Of a stretch of 64,000 nt of DNA, positions 17,430 through 25,631 are shown piece by piece. Each line of letters starts with the position of its first letter. Within the stretch, counting starts at the first letter, position 1. Position numbers and translations under genes: made by a program. The notes beneath the pieces are model-generated. The model saw nothing but the letters and a program-made list of their open reading frames with translations. It ran no database searches and had not been told where the DNA came from. The stretch is taken from NCBI GenBank assembly GCA_023461435.1, contig JAEYLC010000023.1, forward strand, positions 1-64,000. Reading direction: 5' to 3'. Source of the stretch: Bacillota bacterium. GTDB taxonomy: Bacteria > Bacillota > Clostridia > Christensenellales > SZUA-584.

Positions 17430-18692
17430 ATGGCTATGCCGGAAAAAGACAGGATCATCTTCCACTGTGACAACAACGGCTTTTTTGCCAGCGTGGAGGA
17501 AGTCCTGTACCCCGAACTGAAGAAAGCGCCTATGGCGGTCTGCGGCGATCCCGAAAGCCGCAGGGGGATTATTCTGGCCAAAAACGAGCTCGCCAAGGCC
17601 AGGGGCGTCAAGACCGCCGAAACCATCTGGCAGGCTCAGAGGAAATGTCCTGGCCTTGTGCTGCGCCCCGCACGGCATCATTTATACCGGGAATACTGCG
17701 AAAGAATCAACGCCATCTACGAGCAGTACAGCCCCCAGGTGGAACGCGGCGGCATCGATGAGAGCTTCATTGAAATGACCGGCTGTCTGCACCTGTTCGG
17801 CGGGGACGCGCTTAAAGTGGCTAATGAAATACGGGGGCGGATACACAAAGAAATCGGCGTAACCATATCGGTGGGCATATCCTGGAACAAAATATTCGCC
17901 AAGCTGGGCAGCGATACCGCGCCCTCCAACGCGGTACAAATGATTACAAGGGAAAACTATAAGCGAGTGGTATGGACCAAGCCGGTGTCGGCCCTTCTTA
18001 TGGTCGGCAAATCGGCGCGGGAAACGCTGCGCAGGATGAGCATCGAAACCATTGGTGATTTGGCAAACGCCGACGCGGGCAGGTTGGAATACAAGCTGGG
18101 TAAAATGGGAAAAACGCTGTGGATGTTCGCCAACGGCCTGGATGACAACCCTGTAAAATTCACTGGTGAGAGCGATCCCGTCAAGTCCATTGGCAACGGC
18201 AGGACATTCCGGCGCGATTTGGTATCCTGCGAGGATATCCGCACCGCACTCATCGCGCTTTCGGACATGGTGGCCGCCCGGATGCGAAAGGCACATGTGA
18301 AATGCGGCTCGGTGCAGGTGACCATCAAGGACACCAGCCTTAAATCCATCACCCGGCAAAAAGGTACGGCGGCTCCTACCTGGCTGGCAGCGGATCTGTT
18401 CAAAGAAGCGCTGGCATTGCTTCATGCCTCGTGGCCGGAGGGCAAGCCCATCCGGATGCTGACGGTAACAGCACAGAAACTGACGCCCGCGGATCAATCG
18501 CCAGGCCAGCTATCCCTGTTCGAAGAGGAACAAAAAGCAAGGGAACGGCTGGAGCGGCTGGAAGCCGCCGTGAATACCATCCGCGGCAAATACGGATCGG
18601 GCAGCATTGCCCACGCCAGCCTTGTACAGAACGATCTCGGCTTGGACGATGGGGACGATCCGGAGTATGAGGAACCGGACACGGACGGCTGA
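17430..18692 (+). CDS. Y-family DNA polymerase (DinB/UmuC type)
   Basis: 420 residues. Catalytic carboxylates are in FHCDNNGFFASVEEV (Asp 14) and GGIDESFIEM (Asp 110, Glu 111). A helix-hairpin-helix region (~185-215) and a little-finger domain follow, with a beta-clamp binding motif QLSLF at 360-364. It should perform translesion or low-fidelity synthesis and can reach the host sliding clamp. Y-family polymerases are frequent on Clostridia ICEs. The usual first-motif DMDAFF is here CDNNGFF, common in Gram-positive UmuC-like members. A short spacer without a clear terminator precedes it. Confidence 0.9.
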   Translation: MAMPEKDRIIFHCDNNGFFASVEEVLYPELKKAPMAVCGDPESRRGIILAKNELAKARGVKTAETIWQAQRKCPGLVLRPARHHLYREYCERINAIYEQYSPQVERGGIDESFIEMTGCLHLFGGDALKVANEIRGRIHKEIGVTISVGISWNKIFAKLGSDTAPSNAVQMITRENYKRVVWTKPVSALLMVGKSARETLRRMSIETIGDLANADAGRLEYKLGKMGKTLWMFANGLDDNPVKFTGESDPVKSIGNGRTFRRDLVSCEDIRTALIALSDMVAARMRKAHVKCGSVQVTIKDTSLKSITRQKGTAAPTWLAADLFKEALALLHASWPEGKPIRMLTVTAQKLTPADQSPGQLSLFEEEQKARERLERLEAAVNTIRGKYGSGSIAHASLVQNDLGLDDGDDPEYEEPDTDG

Positions 18693-18764
18693 CTGTTCGG
18701 GAAATGGGGATAGCTTTCTTTCGCGTTGTGCGGTATTGTGCTGCTTGCGAAAGGAGGCAGCGGT

Positions 18765-18959
18765 ATGGAAACAGACCAATTTGAAAAAGCGTTCAGCGAT
18801 TTTCTTGATCAGGACGAGTACGACGAAGTCCAAGCCGCATTGTTCAGCATGATACGCTCATCGTTCAGGGCAGGCTGGCAGGCGGCGGGCGGCGAAACAC
18901 CCAGGCCGGATTCCGGCATCCGACTGTTTACGCCCAGGGACAAAGGTAAATCCAAATAA
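18765..18959 (+). CDS. Small acidic hypothetical protein
   Basis: 64 residues from ATG 18765, set by GAAAGGAGG seven bases upstream. Residues 1-45 are predicted helical and acidic (DFLDQDEYDEVQAALF); the tail is polar and basic. No family recognised. It is the last gene before the oriT-like region. Its leader (18721-18755) resembles the leader of the first recombinase (45301-45367), suggesting shared control. Confidence 0.65.
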   Translation: METDQFEKAFSDFLDQDEYDEVQAALFSMIRSSFRAGWQAAGGETPRPDSGIRLFTPRDKGKSK

Positions 18960-19368
18960 CCTGAGCGAAACGGGCAAGGCTCACGGCTGACACCGCCGGG
19001 GCTTTGCTTCTTCGGAGAATAGATGCCCAAGGCGCCTGAACCGGCGCCTGTTTTCGTGTCAACCTCAACGCTTGCGCGCCTAACAAGGCGCCTACCCCAA
19101 ATCCGGTGAATTGCGCCGGTTTTTCTCTTTTACAGCCTCCACTTACCTTTTCTTTCAAAGCCGAATCTCAAAATGAAATTCAGGAAGGCTTCAGCCTTCC
19201 CCCCGCATGAAAAGAGAAGGCCCGCTTGCGGGCCGGACGACAGCGCCCGTGGGCGCAGTCGTCGCAAGCATAGCGCAAAGATATCTTTGCGCGGCTTGCG
19301 GGGACACCCCGACCCGTATGCCGCCCTTCGGGGCGGTATTTTAGCGGCGTTCGCCGTGAGAAAGGAGC
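18960..19368 (+). other. Palindrome-rich noncoding segment, candidate oriT
   Basis: 409 bp without a credible gene, directly upstream of mobC and the relaxase, where oriT is expected. It holds dense dyads: AGGCGCC/GGCGCCT (19031-19050), a terminator-like CCGGTG/CGCCGG with T-run (19103-19125), AAGGCT/AGCCTT (~19182), GCCCGC/GCGGGC (~19218), GCGCCC/GGGCGC (~19243), a perfect 20-bp palindrome with half-site GCGCAAAGAT (19273-19292), GGGG-ACA-CCCC (19300-19310) and GCCGCC/GGGCGGT (~19320). Dyads beside a nic site are typical of MOBP origins. The nick position is not determined. Confidence 0.65.
19103..19125 (+). terminator. Terminator within the oriT-like region
   Basis: CCGGTG pairs with CGCCGG (one wobble) and is followed by TTTTTCTCTTTT. 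It should stop transcription from the polymerase side before the mobilisation genes. Confidence 0.6.
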
Positions 19369-19689
19369 GTGGCATTGGCAAAGAACGCATATGAAATCTG
19401 CCTGCGTCTCAATGAAAAAGAAACGGAGACGCTCAAAGAAAAAGCAAAGCAGTGCGGCCTGTCCAAAAGCGCCTATCTGCGCCGACTCATACTGGATCAG
19501 CCCGTCAAGGGCCGGCCGCCCGAAGCCATCCATGAACTCTATGTGGAAATCAACCGCATCGGCACAAACATCAACCAGATTGCCAGAAACTGCAACGCTG
19601 GCGTTGCCGAACCCGGCAGCGCAGCGGCGCAGGCGCTGTTCCTGCTCCAGAAGGTGTACGCGCTCATGGACGGCGCGGCGTCAGGATAA
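19369..19689 (+). CDS. mobC: MobC-family relaxosome accessory protein
   Basis: 106 residues from GTG 19369 behind AAAGGAG. A ribbon-helix-helix N-terminus (EICLRLNEKETETLKEKAKQ, then GLSKSAYLRRLIL) is followed by the family hallmark INRIGTNINQIARNCNAG. MobC binds oriT and assists the relaxase in melting and nicking. The stop overlaps the relaxase start by one base, so the two are coupled. Confidence 0.9.
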   Translation: MALAKNAYEICLRLNEKETETLKEKAKQCGLSKSAYLRRLILDQPVKGRPPEAIHELYVEINRIGTNINQIARNCNAGVAEPGSAAAQALFLLQKVYALMDGAASG

Positions 19690-21095
19690 TGGCCATCACC
19701 AAAATTCTGGCCCGCCGCGCCCGGCTGGACGTGTTGATTGGCTATGTTCTCAATGGTGACAAAACGGACGATAAAATCCTCACGGCGTATCATAACGTGA
19801 CGGAGCGGGCTCCTTACCTCACCATGAAGCAGACCAAGATGGACGCAGGCAAGACGGACGGCGTGCAGTGCTACCATATCATCCAGTCCTTTGCGCCGGG
19901 GGAAATCCGCCCCGAGCAGGTGATTTCGATTGCGCAGAAGTTCTGTGAGGAACATCTTTGGGGCTTTGAAGCGGTCATCGGCGTCCATGTGGATAAAGCG
20001 CATGTTCATGCGCACATCTGCTTCAACTCGGTTAATAAGTACACCGGCGAAAAATACCACTCCAACGCAAAAACATATTACGGACAGATACGCGGTATCT
20101 CCGACCGGCTGTGCAGAGAGTACGGTCTGTCGGTCATTATGCGCGGGGAAACAACCAAAGCTGTTTCCTACGCCGAATGGCTGCGGGAGCAAAAAGGCCG
20201 GCCGACCTACGCGGGCATGCTGGACGCGGATCTTCGCATGGCCATCGATCAGGCTGCCGGCTACGGTCACTTCCTGATGCTCATGGAACACATGGGGTAT
20301 GAAATCAAGCACGGCAAACACCTCTCATTCCGATTGAAAGGTACGGAGAATTTTATCCGTCCGGGCAGAAAGGACGCCCGCTTCACAGAGGAAGGCATCT
20401 GCGCGGCGATTGAAGGGACGCTTGAAGCCGCTGAAGCCGGTTTGAGGCCGGTTGCGGCGGCATATAGGCGCTACGCCCCCTTCCGTCCGAAGACCAAACT
20501 GTCGGGGTTTTTGGCGCTGTATGTCCACTACCTGTATCTGCTTGGCAAGATCAAAAAACGGGAGTACCCGCCCCGGATGACGCCCCGGCTCAAGCAGGAG
20601 CTTATGCGGTTTGAACAGTACAAACAGCAATTTCGCTTCCTGCGGGAGCATGGGATCGAAACGGCGGATCAACTTTCGGCCCGCGAATCCCAAGCCGAAA
20701 CGAAGCTGGCAGCGCTTACAAAAAAGCGCACCATCCTCAATGTACAAAAGAAAAAGCGCAAACCCCTGTATGACGCCCTGGCCGCTGAGCAGACCCTGCG
20801 CCTGGCCAGAGAACTCTACGCTTCCGGGACGCCCGGCCTTGAGGACGAGTTCGCGGCCTATATGGACGCCGCCGCTCTGCTGGACGGCTGCGGCATATCA
20901 AGGGAACAGCTATTACAGGAAAAAGCCGAAGCGTATCAGAACATCGCGAATATCAACGGCGAGATCAGAGTCATGCGGAAAGAAGTTTCCCTGTGCCGGG
21001 CGATATGGGAACGGATACCCCATATGGAACGGGACATACAATCGACCCAACAAAAACAAAGAGAGGTGAACAAAGATTATGGCATACGAAAGTGA
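19689..21095 (+). CDS. MOBP-type relaxase
   Basis: 468 residues. The metal-binding motif HVDKAHVHAH (His 100, 105, 107, 109) defines the VirD2/MobA-like relaxase domain (~1-200); the catalytic tyrosine probably lies in the early segment near Tyr 18 (VLIGYVLNG), which is inference. The C-terminal half is long, basic and coiled (~290-460). It nicks oriT, stays covalently bound and pilots the strand to the coupling protein. Upstream: MobC and the candidate oriT. Its end overlaps the PcfB gene by 17 bp. Confidence 0.93.
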   Translation: MAITKILARRARLDVLIGYVLNGDKTDDKILTAYHNVTERAPYLTMKQTKMDAGKTDGVQCYHIIQSFAPGEIRPEQVISIAQKFCEEHLWGFEAVIGVHVDKAHVHAHICFNSVNKYTGEKYHSNAKTYYGQIRGISDRLCREYGLSVIMRGETTKAVSYAEWLREQKGRPTYAGMLDADLRMAIDQAAGYGHFLMLMEHMGYEIKHGKHLSFRLKGTENFIRPGRKDARFTEEGICAAIEGTLEAAEAGLRPVAAAYRRYAPFRPKTKLSGFLALYVHYLYLLGKIKKREYPPRMTPRLKQELMRFEQYKQQFRFLREHGIETADQLSARESQAETKLAALTKKRTILNVQKKKRKPLYDALAAEQTLRLARELYASGTPGLEDEFAAYMDAAALLDGCGISREQLLQEKAEAYQNIANINGEIRVMRKEVSLCRAIWERIPHMERDIQSTQQKQREVNKDYGIRK

Positions 21096-21669
21096 CGCCG
21101 CCGAACAGGTGGTACGAATCATGCTGTCAGGCGGCGAGGTGGCGCTGCGGCTGACAGGATCGCTCGTCAAGAATGTCGCCGCCTTCCTGCTGGCCATGCG
21201 CCAGAACAACAAGGTGGTCTACGGCAGAAAGAGCGTCAAGAAATTGCTCCAGAATACGCGCGACCTGCGCGTGATCCCCATGCCGAAGGAACAGTTCAGG
21301 CAATTTGAAAAACTGGCAAGGCCCCGCAAGATTCTGTACGCAGGCGTGGGCGACAAACAGCGCAAATCGGGTGTCGTTGACCTGATGCTGCCTGTTTCGG
21401 AGATAGAGCGCGCCAACAGCATCTTCGCCGTCCTCGGCTTCCAACCGGAAAAGGACGCGGGGGAAGCCTTGCGGGAGGATACGGTCAAAAAAAAAGAACC
21501 TCCGTCACCGTCAAGCTCCAAAAGCTCCAGGGACAAATCGACTTCGCAAAACAAAAACAACAAGGCGAATGAAAAGCCGTCCGTCACGGCCAGGCTGGAA
21601 GCGTTTGATAAAACCGTCAAGCAGCAGGCCGCCAAGCCCAAGGCCCGTACAAAGGCAAAGGGCAGATAA
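21079..21669 (+). CDS. pcfB: PcfB-family (DUF3801) conjugation protein
   Basis: 196 residues from ATG 21079 behind AAAGAGAGG. The N-terminal 115 residues match PcfB/DUF3801 (VVRIMLSGGEVALRLTGSLV, then a basic FLLAMRQNNKVVYGRKSV). The C-terminal ~80 residues are a Ser/Lys-rich disordered tail. PcfB links the relaxosome to the VirD4-like coupling protein in Gram-positive systems. It lies between relaxase and virD4 as expected. Confidence 0.85.
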   Translation: MAYESDAAEQVVRIMLSGGEVALRLTGSLVKNVAAFLLAMRQNNKVVYGRKSVKKLLQNTRDLRVIPMPKEQFRQFEKLARPRKILYAGVGDKQRKSGVVDLMLPVSEIERANSIFAVLGFQPEKDAGEALREDTVKKKEPPSPSSSKSSRDKSTSQNKNNKANEKPSVTARLEAFDKTVKQQAAKPKARTKAKGR

Positions 21670-21699
21670 TCCGCAATATTATTACAGATAGTTGTCTAT

Positions 21700-21740
21700 G
21701 GCCTCGACTGGCGATTATGCCGGCTGGGGCCGATTTTTTT
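21700..21740 (+). terminator. Terminator between pcfB and virD4
   Basis: GGCCTCGACTGGC pairs imperfectly with GCCGGCTGGGGCC, followed by a 7-T run. It separates the mobilisation operon from the T4SS operon. Confidence 0.7.
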
Positions 21741-21800
21741 CATGCATAAGCACCCCAAATGGCTTGTTTCTTTCAAATCCAAAAGAGAAAGGAATGGACT

Positions 21801-23534
21801 ATGAAGCGTGACTCCCCCGGACAAAGCATCCTCATATTTGCCTTTCTATATATTCCCGTCCTCTGGTTCTCTCTTCTCGCCGCCCAGTCCCTGTCAGACG
21901 GGCTCCCCGGCTTTCTGGTAAATTTCTCCCAGGCAATGGGCAATCCATTTCAAATCACATGGACGGAAAACAGCCTGAAAACCCTGCTCATCTGTTCGGC
22001 AACCTACATTGCCGCGGTCGCCGTTTACCTGTCTTCCATGCGGCAAACCCGCGACGGCGAGGAACACGGCTCGGCCCGGTGGGAACCGCCGCGGAGGGTG
22101 AATGCCATGTTCGCGCAGAAGCGGAATATTCCCCTGACCAGGAATGTCCGGCTGGGCATGGACAGCTACAAGCACCAGCGCAATCTCAATATTCTGGTCA
22201 TCGGCGGCAGCGGTGCGTCCAAGACCAGGGGATTCTGCCTGCCGTCTATCCTATGCGCCAATTCCAATTATGTGGTGACCGATCCCAAACAGGAAATCCT
22301 GAACGCTACAGGAAACCTGCTCAAGCAGGAGGGATACAGCATCCGCGTCCTAAACCTTGTTAATATGGACGCTTCAGACGGATACAATCCTTTCCGGTAT
22401 TTGCGCGATGAAACTGACGTCATGCGCATGGTAAACTGTCTGATTGCCTCTACCACGCCGCCCAGGGCCCACGAGTCCGATCCGTTTTGGGTAAAATCCG
22501 AAACGGCGCTTTTGCAGGCGCTGGTATTCTATCTATTCTATGAGGCGCCGGAGTACGAACAGAACTTTTCGCAGGTGTGCCGCATGCTGGAGTTTGCTGA
22601 AGCGAAAGAAAACGACGAGGACTATGAATCCGCGCTGGACATGCTGTTTAACGCTTTGGAGCGGGAGCAAGGCCCGGAGCATATTGCCGTCAAGCAGTAC
22701 AAGGTGTACGCCCAGGCAAAAGGCAAGACCGCATCCTCGATCCTTGTGTCTTTGGCCGTGCGCCTCGCGCCGTTCAACATACCGCAGATACAGCGCATCA
22801 CTGGCGAGGACGAAATGGACTTATTCTCGCTGGGCGAGGATAAGGCGGCGTTGTTTGCAGTGATACCGGATAACCATGCGACCTTCAACTTTCTGGTGTC
22901 GCTGCTATACCAGCAAGCCTTTATCTGCCTGTACTACAGCGCTGATCAAATCCATAAAGGCCGCCTGCCCCGGCATGTGCGGTTTATCCTTGACGAATTC
23001 GCGTCGATCCGGCTGGAGGGGTATCCCCGCGAGTTGGCGACCATGCGCTCAAGGAACATTTCTTCCTGTACCGTGATCCAAAATATGGCTCAAATCAAGG
23101 AGATATACAAGGACTCCTGGGAAACCATCCCAGGCAACAGCGACACGATTCTCTACCTTGGCGGCAACGAGGCCGGGACGCACAAGTATCTCAGCGAGGC
23201 GCTGGGAAAAGCCAGTATCCAGACCAAAACACACGGACAGACTCATGGCGGCCGGGGTTCGTATTCCACCAACACTCAAATCACAGGCCGTGAATTGCTC
23301 ACCCCCGACGAGGTGCGCCGGCTAGATAACCGTATGGCCATCCTGCTGATTCGGGGCGCGGGACCGTGTATGGACGAGAAGTATGCGCTCATGAAGCATC
23401 CGAACATCCGCTACACCCCGATGGGCGGCGCGCCGCCCTATGAGCATAAGCGCAGAATCTATTACGGGCGCCCCCTGATCGCGCCGGAAGAAATCAATCC
23501 AAAGAACGAAGGAGAAACGCATGAAGATGAATAA
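21801..23534 (+). CDS. virD4: VirD4-family type IV coupling protein
   Basis: 577 residues from ATG 21801, set by GAAAGGA; an earlier in-frame ATG at 21759 lacks a good site. Two N-terminal membrane helices (~8-30 and ~60-80) anchor it. The ATPase core has Walker A GGSGASKT (135-142) and Walker B FILDEF (395-400). A conserved TraG/VirD4 segment (SRNISSCTVIQNMAQIKEIY) is near residue 420. It recruits the relaxase-DNA complex and energises export. Its last bases overlap maff2. Confidence 0.93.
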   Translation: MKRDSPGQSILIFAFLYIPVLWFSLLAAQSLSDGLPGFLVNFSQAMGNPFQITWTENSLKTLLICSATYIAAVAVYLSSMRQTRDGEEHGSARWEPPRRVNAMFAQKRNIPLTRNVRLGMDSYKHQRNLNILVIGGSGASKTRGFCLPSILCANSNYVVTDPKQEILNATGNLLKQEGYSIRVLNLVNMDASDGYNPFRYLRDETDVMRMVNCLIASTTPPRAHESDPFWVKSETALLQALVFYLFYEAPEYEQNFSQVCRMLEFAEAKENDEDYESALDMLFNALEREQGPEHIAVKQYKVYAQAKGKTASSILVSLAVRLAPFNIPQIQRITGEDEMDLFSLGEDKAALFAVIPDNHATFNFLVSLLYQQAFICLYYSADQIHKGRLPRHVRFILDEFASIRLEGYPRELATMRSRNISSCTVIQNMAQIKEIYKDSWETIPGNSDTILYLGGNEAGTHKYLSEALGKASIQTKTHGQTHGGRGSYSTNTQITGRELLTPDEVRRLDNRMAILLIRGAGPCMDEKYALMKHPNIRYTPMGGAPPYEHKRRIYYGRPLIAPEEINPKNEGETHEDE

Positions 23535-23823
23535 AAGAATGAAGGCGGTATTTGCCGCCTTCTGCACCCTCGTCATTCTTTTCAGCTTTGCCGCCACCGC
23601 TTACGCGGCGGACGATCCCATTGCCGTTGTGAATAACCTGTCCGACTTCATTTTTTCAATTATTCGGGCCATCGGGATCATACTGCTCGGATTTGGCATC
23701 CTGCAGATCGGGCTCAGTCTCAAAAGCCACGATCCGTCGCAACGCGCCAATGGGATGCTGACCGTTGCGGGCGGCATCATCATTACTTTTGCCAAGGAAA
23801 TCCTGAATCTTATCACAGGCTGA
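23521..23823 (+). CDS. Maff2-family small membrane protein (VirB2-like position)
   Basis: 100 residues. A signal sequence ends near Ala 29 (AATAYAADD). Two membrane helices follow (~40-65 and ~75-95) with a short basic loop (SLKSHDPSQRANG). This matches the Maff2 family found next to VirD4 in Clostridia ICEs. Size and topology resemble VirB2 pilins, but that role is inferred. It overlaps virD4 by 14 bp behind GAAGGAG, and a strong terminator follows. Confidence 0.8.
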   Translation: MKMNKRMKAVFAAFCTLVILFSFAATAYAADDPIAVVNNLSDFIFSIIRAIGIILLGFGILQIGLSLKSHDPSQRANGMLTVAGGIIITFAKEILNLITG

Positions 23824-23841
23824 TGCTATTTACTTTATACC

Positions 23842-23874
23842 TCCGGGGAGGACAGCACGCCCTCCCCGGATTTT
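23842..23874 (+). terminator. Terminator after maff2
   Basis: Perfect 10-bp stem TCCGGGGAGG/CCTCCCCGGA with a 9-nt loop and a short T-run. It could lower expression of the downstream T4SS genes relative to the pilin-like gene. Confidence 0.82.
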
Positions 23875-23898
23875 CAATAGACAGGAGGTGTTCACGGA

Positions 23899-24744
23899 TT
23901 GGGATCAGGAAACTGGATCATTGATAACCTGAACGCGGCGCTCGAAACCTGGAACGAAAAGCTGGCCGAGATATGGCAGCTTTTGACCATGTCACCCGAA
24001 GCCTTCCGGGGCGGCGGGATATGGTCGGTGATTGTGGATGTTAACGGCGCGCTCAAGGCCATCGGATACGCGCTGCTGGTGCTGTTTTTCGTAGTAGGAA
24101 TCGTTAAGACGATGGGCAGCTTTACCGAACTGAAAAAACCGGAAGTGGCGGTCAAATGCTTTATCCGTTTCGTATTGGCAAAGGCTGCGGTCAGCTATGG
24201 CCTCGACCTGATGATAGCTATCTTCCGCATTGCCCAGGGCGGCATCAGCACGGCGATGTCAGCCTCCGGACTGTCCGCGGCAAGCGCTGTGGCGCTGCCC
24301 GCTGAGATCATCACTAAAATCAACGAAGTGGGATTTTGGGAGAGCATCCCCCTGTGGCTGGTCACGTTATTGGGCAGCCTGTTCATTTGGGTGTTGTCCC
24401 TGATCATGATTCTATCGGTCTATGGCCGCTTTTTTAAGCTCTATTTAGCGACCGCCATCGCACCCATACCGCTCTCCGCATTCGCTGGGGAACCATCCAG
24501 CAGCATGGGAAAAGCCTTCCTCAAATCGTATGCCGCGATTTGTCTGGAAGGCTTGATTATCGTGTTGGCTTGCATCATATTCTCGGTCTTTGCCGCAAGC
24601 CCGCCCGCGCTGGGCGATCAATCGTTATCGGCGGTGACCATCGTCTGGAACTATATAGCCGAGTTCGCGTTCAACGCGCTGGTGCTGGTGGGAACCATCA
24701 AGATGAGCGACAGGCTGATCAAAGAACTTTTAGGACTCAACTAA
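23899..24744 (+). CDS. VirB6/TrbL-like polytopic membrane protein
   Basis: 281 residues from TTG 23899, set by ACAGGAGGTG. At least five to six membrane helices: ~55-75, ~85-110, ~150-180, ~180-205, ~215-240 and ~250-270. An early amphipathic part (NWIIDNLNAALETWNEKLAE) precedes them. It should form the inner-membrane channel of the transfer apparatus. Its stop lies 3 bp from the end of a converging minus-strand gene. Confidence 0.82.
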   Translation: MGSGNWIIDNLNAALETWNEKLAEIWQLLTMSPEAFRGGGIWSVIVDVNGALKAIGYALLVLFFVVGIVKTMGSFTELKKPEVAVKCFIRFVLAKAAVSYGLDLMIAIFRIAQGGISTAMSASGLSAASAVALPAEIITKINEVGFWESIPLWLVTLLGSLFIWVLSLIMILSVYGRFFKLYLATAIAPIPLSAFAGEPSSSMGKAFLKSYAAICLEGLIIVLACIIFSVFAASPPALGDQSLSAVTIVWNYIAEFAFNALVLVGTIKMSDRLIKELLGLN

Positions 24745-24747
24745 TAG

Positions 24748-25101
24748 TCACTTGCGAAACAAATCGTCCGTGTCCACGATCAAATATCCGTTTTCATCCC
24801 GCTGTGTCGCTGTCCGTATCCGCTCGCGCAGCAAATCCTCGGAAAACCGTTCTTCCCGGCGATCCGCTATGAACACCCGAATCTTGCGGACCAGGGATAT
24901 CACCCAGGACAGACCGACTACCGCCAGCAGTGCGTAGCCGATGAAATTCGCCAGATCGTAATTGGCGTAAAACCATTTTGAAAACAGTGTTGGGGCCAGC
25001 AGGCCGTACAGCAGCGGAATGGTCAGCCGGAAGGCTGCCGCCACGCGGAAGATAATGGACAGCACGATAACAAAAGCGCCGAATACAATAAATATCCACA
25101 T
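24748..25101 (-). CDS. Minus-strand small membrane protein inside the transfer operon
   Basis: 117 residues read against the surrounding operon. Two or three membrane helices (~3-20, ~22-45, ~50-72) are followed by a basic cytoplasmic tail (RKIRVFIADRREERFSEDLL) ending in an acidic stretch. An upstream GGGGGG-type site is positioned for ATG 25101. No forward-strand ORF explains this segment, and the amino-acid pattern is that of a real membrane protein. Function unknown; an entry-exclusion or regulatory role would be speculation. Confidence 0.62.
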   Translation of the reverse strand: MWIFIVFGAFVIVLSIIFRVAAAFRLTIPLLYGLLAPTLFSKWFYANYDLANFIGYALLAVVGLSWVISLVRKIRVFIADRREERFSEDLLRERIRTATQRDENGYLIVDTDDLFRK

Positions 25102-25230
25102 AGCCTAACCCCCCATTCCCTTTATTTACTTATAGCTTAACTCTTTCACCAGCCCTGTGCAACCTTTGTGCGGAAAAAGCGCAGAGTGTTTCATACATTT
25201 TTGATTTATATTCTTTCGCCTACCTGATTT

Positions 25231-25271
25231 CTCCTTGGCTTTTTCTCCTCGTCCATCAAAAGCCAAGGAGG
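25231..25271 (+). promoter_or_regulatory. Hairpin occluding the prgI ribosome binding site
   Basis: CTCCTTGGCTTTT (25231-25243) pairs perfectly with AAAAGCCAAGGAG (25258-25270) across a 14-nt loop. The 3' arm contains the prgI Shine-Dalgarno AAGGAGG. Folding would block translation of prgI and, through coupling, virB4. Seen in sequence; regulation is inferred. Confidence 0.7.
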
Positions 25272-25277
25272 TTTCAC

Positions 25278-25631
25278 ATGGAAGTACGCATCAACAAAGA
25301 AGTGCGCGACTATACCGAATCCATATTTTTCGGCCTGAGCCTGCGGCAGTTCGCTTTCTCGCTCGCAGCGGTATTCGTTGCCGTGGGCCTGTATTTTGCG
25401 CTTAGGAGCGCAGCGGGAACGGAAGAAACCGGTTGGATATGTATCCTGGGCGCGGCGCCGTTTGCCGCCTGCGGTTTCTTTAAATACAACGGGATGCCCG
25501 CCGAGCGCTTCGTCATGGCCTGGCTTCGCTCCGAGTTCCTATATCCCCGGCAGCTCGCGTATAAAGCCGAAAACACCTACGCCGCGGTCATGGCCAATTC
25601 GTCCGCCAAGGAGGAATTGCGCCATGATTAA
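25278..25631 (+). CDS. PrgI-family (VirB3-like) membrane protein
   Basis: 117 residues with the PrgI opening MEVRINKEVRDYTESIFFGL and two membrane helices (~25-45 and ~50-70). In the family it is the small inner-membrane partner preceding VirB4. It starts behind AAGGAGG located in a stable hairpin and overlaps virB4 by 8 bp. Confidence 0.88.
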   Translation: MEVRINKEVRDYTESIFFGLSLRQFAFSLAAVFVAVGLYFALRSAAGTEETGWICILGAAPFAACGFFKYNGMPAERFVMAWLRSEFLYPRQLAYKAENTYAAVMANSSAKEELRHD

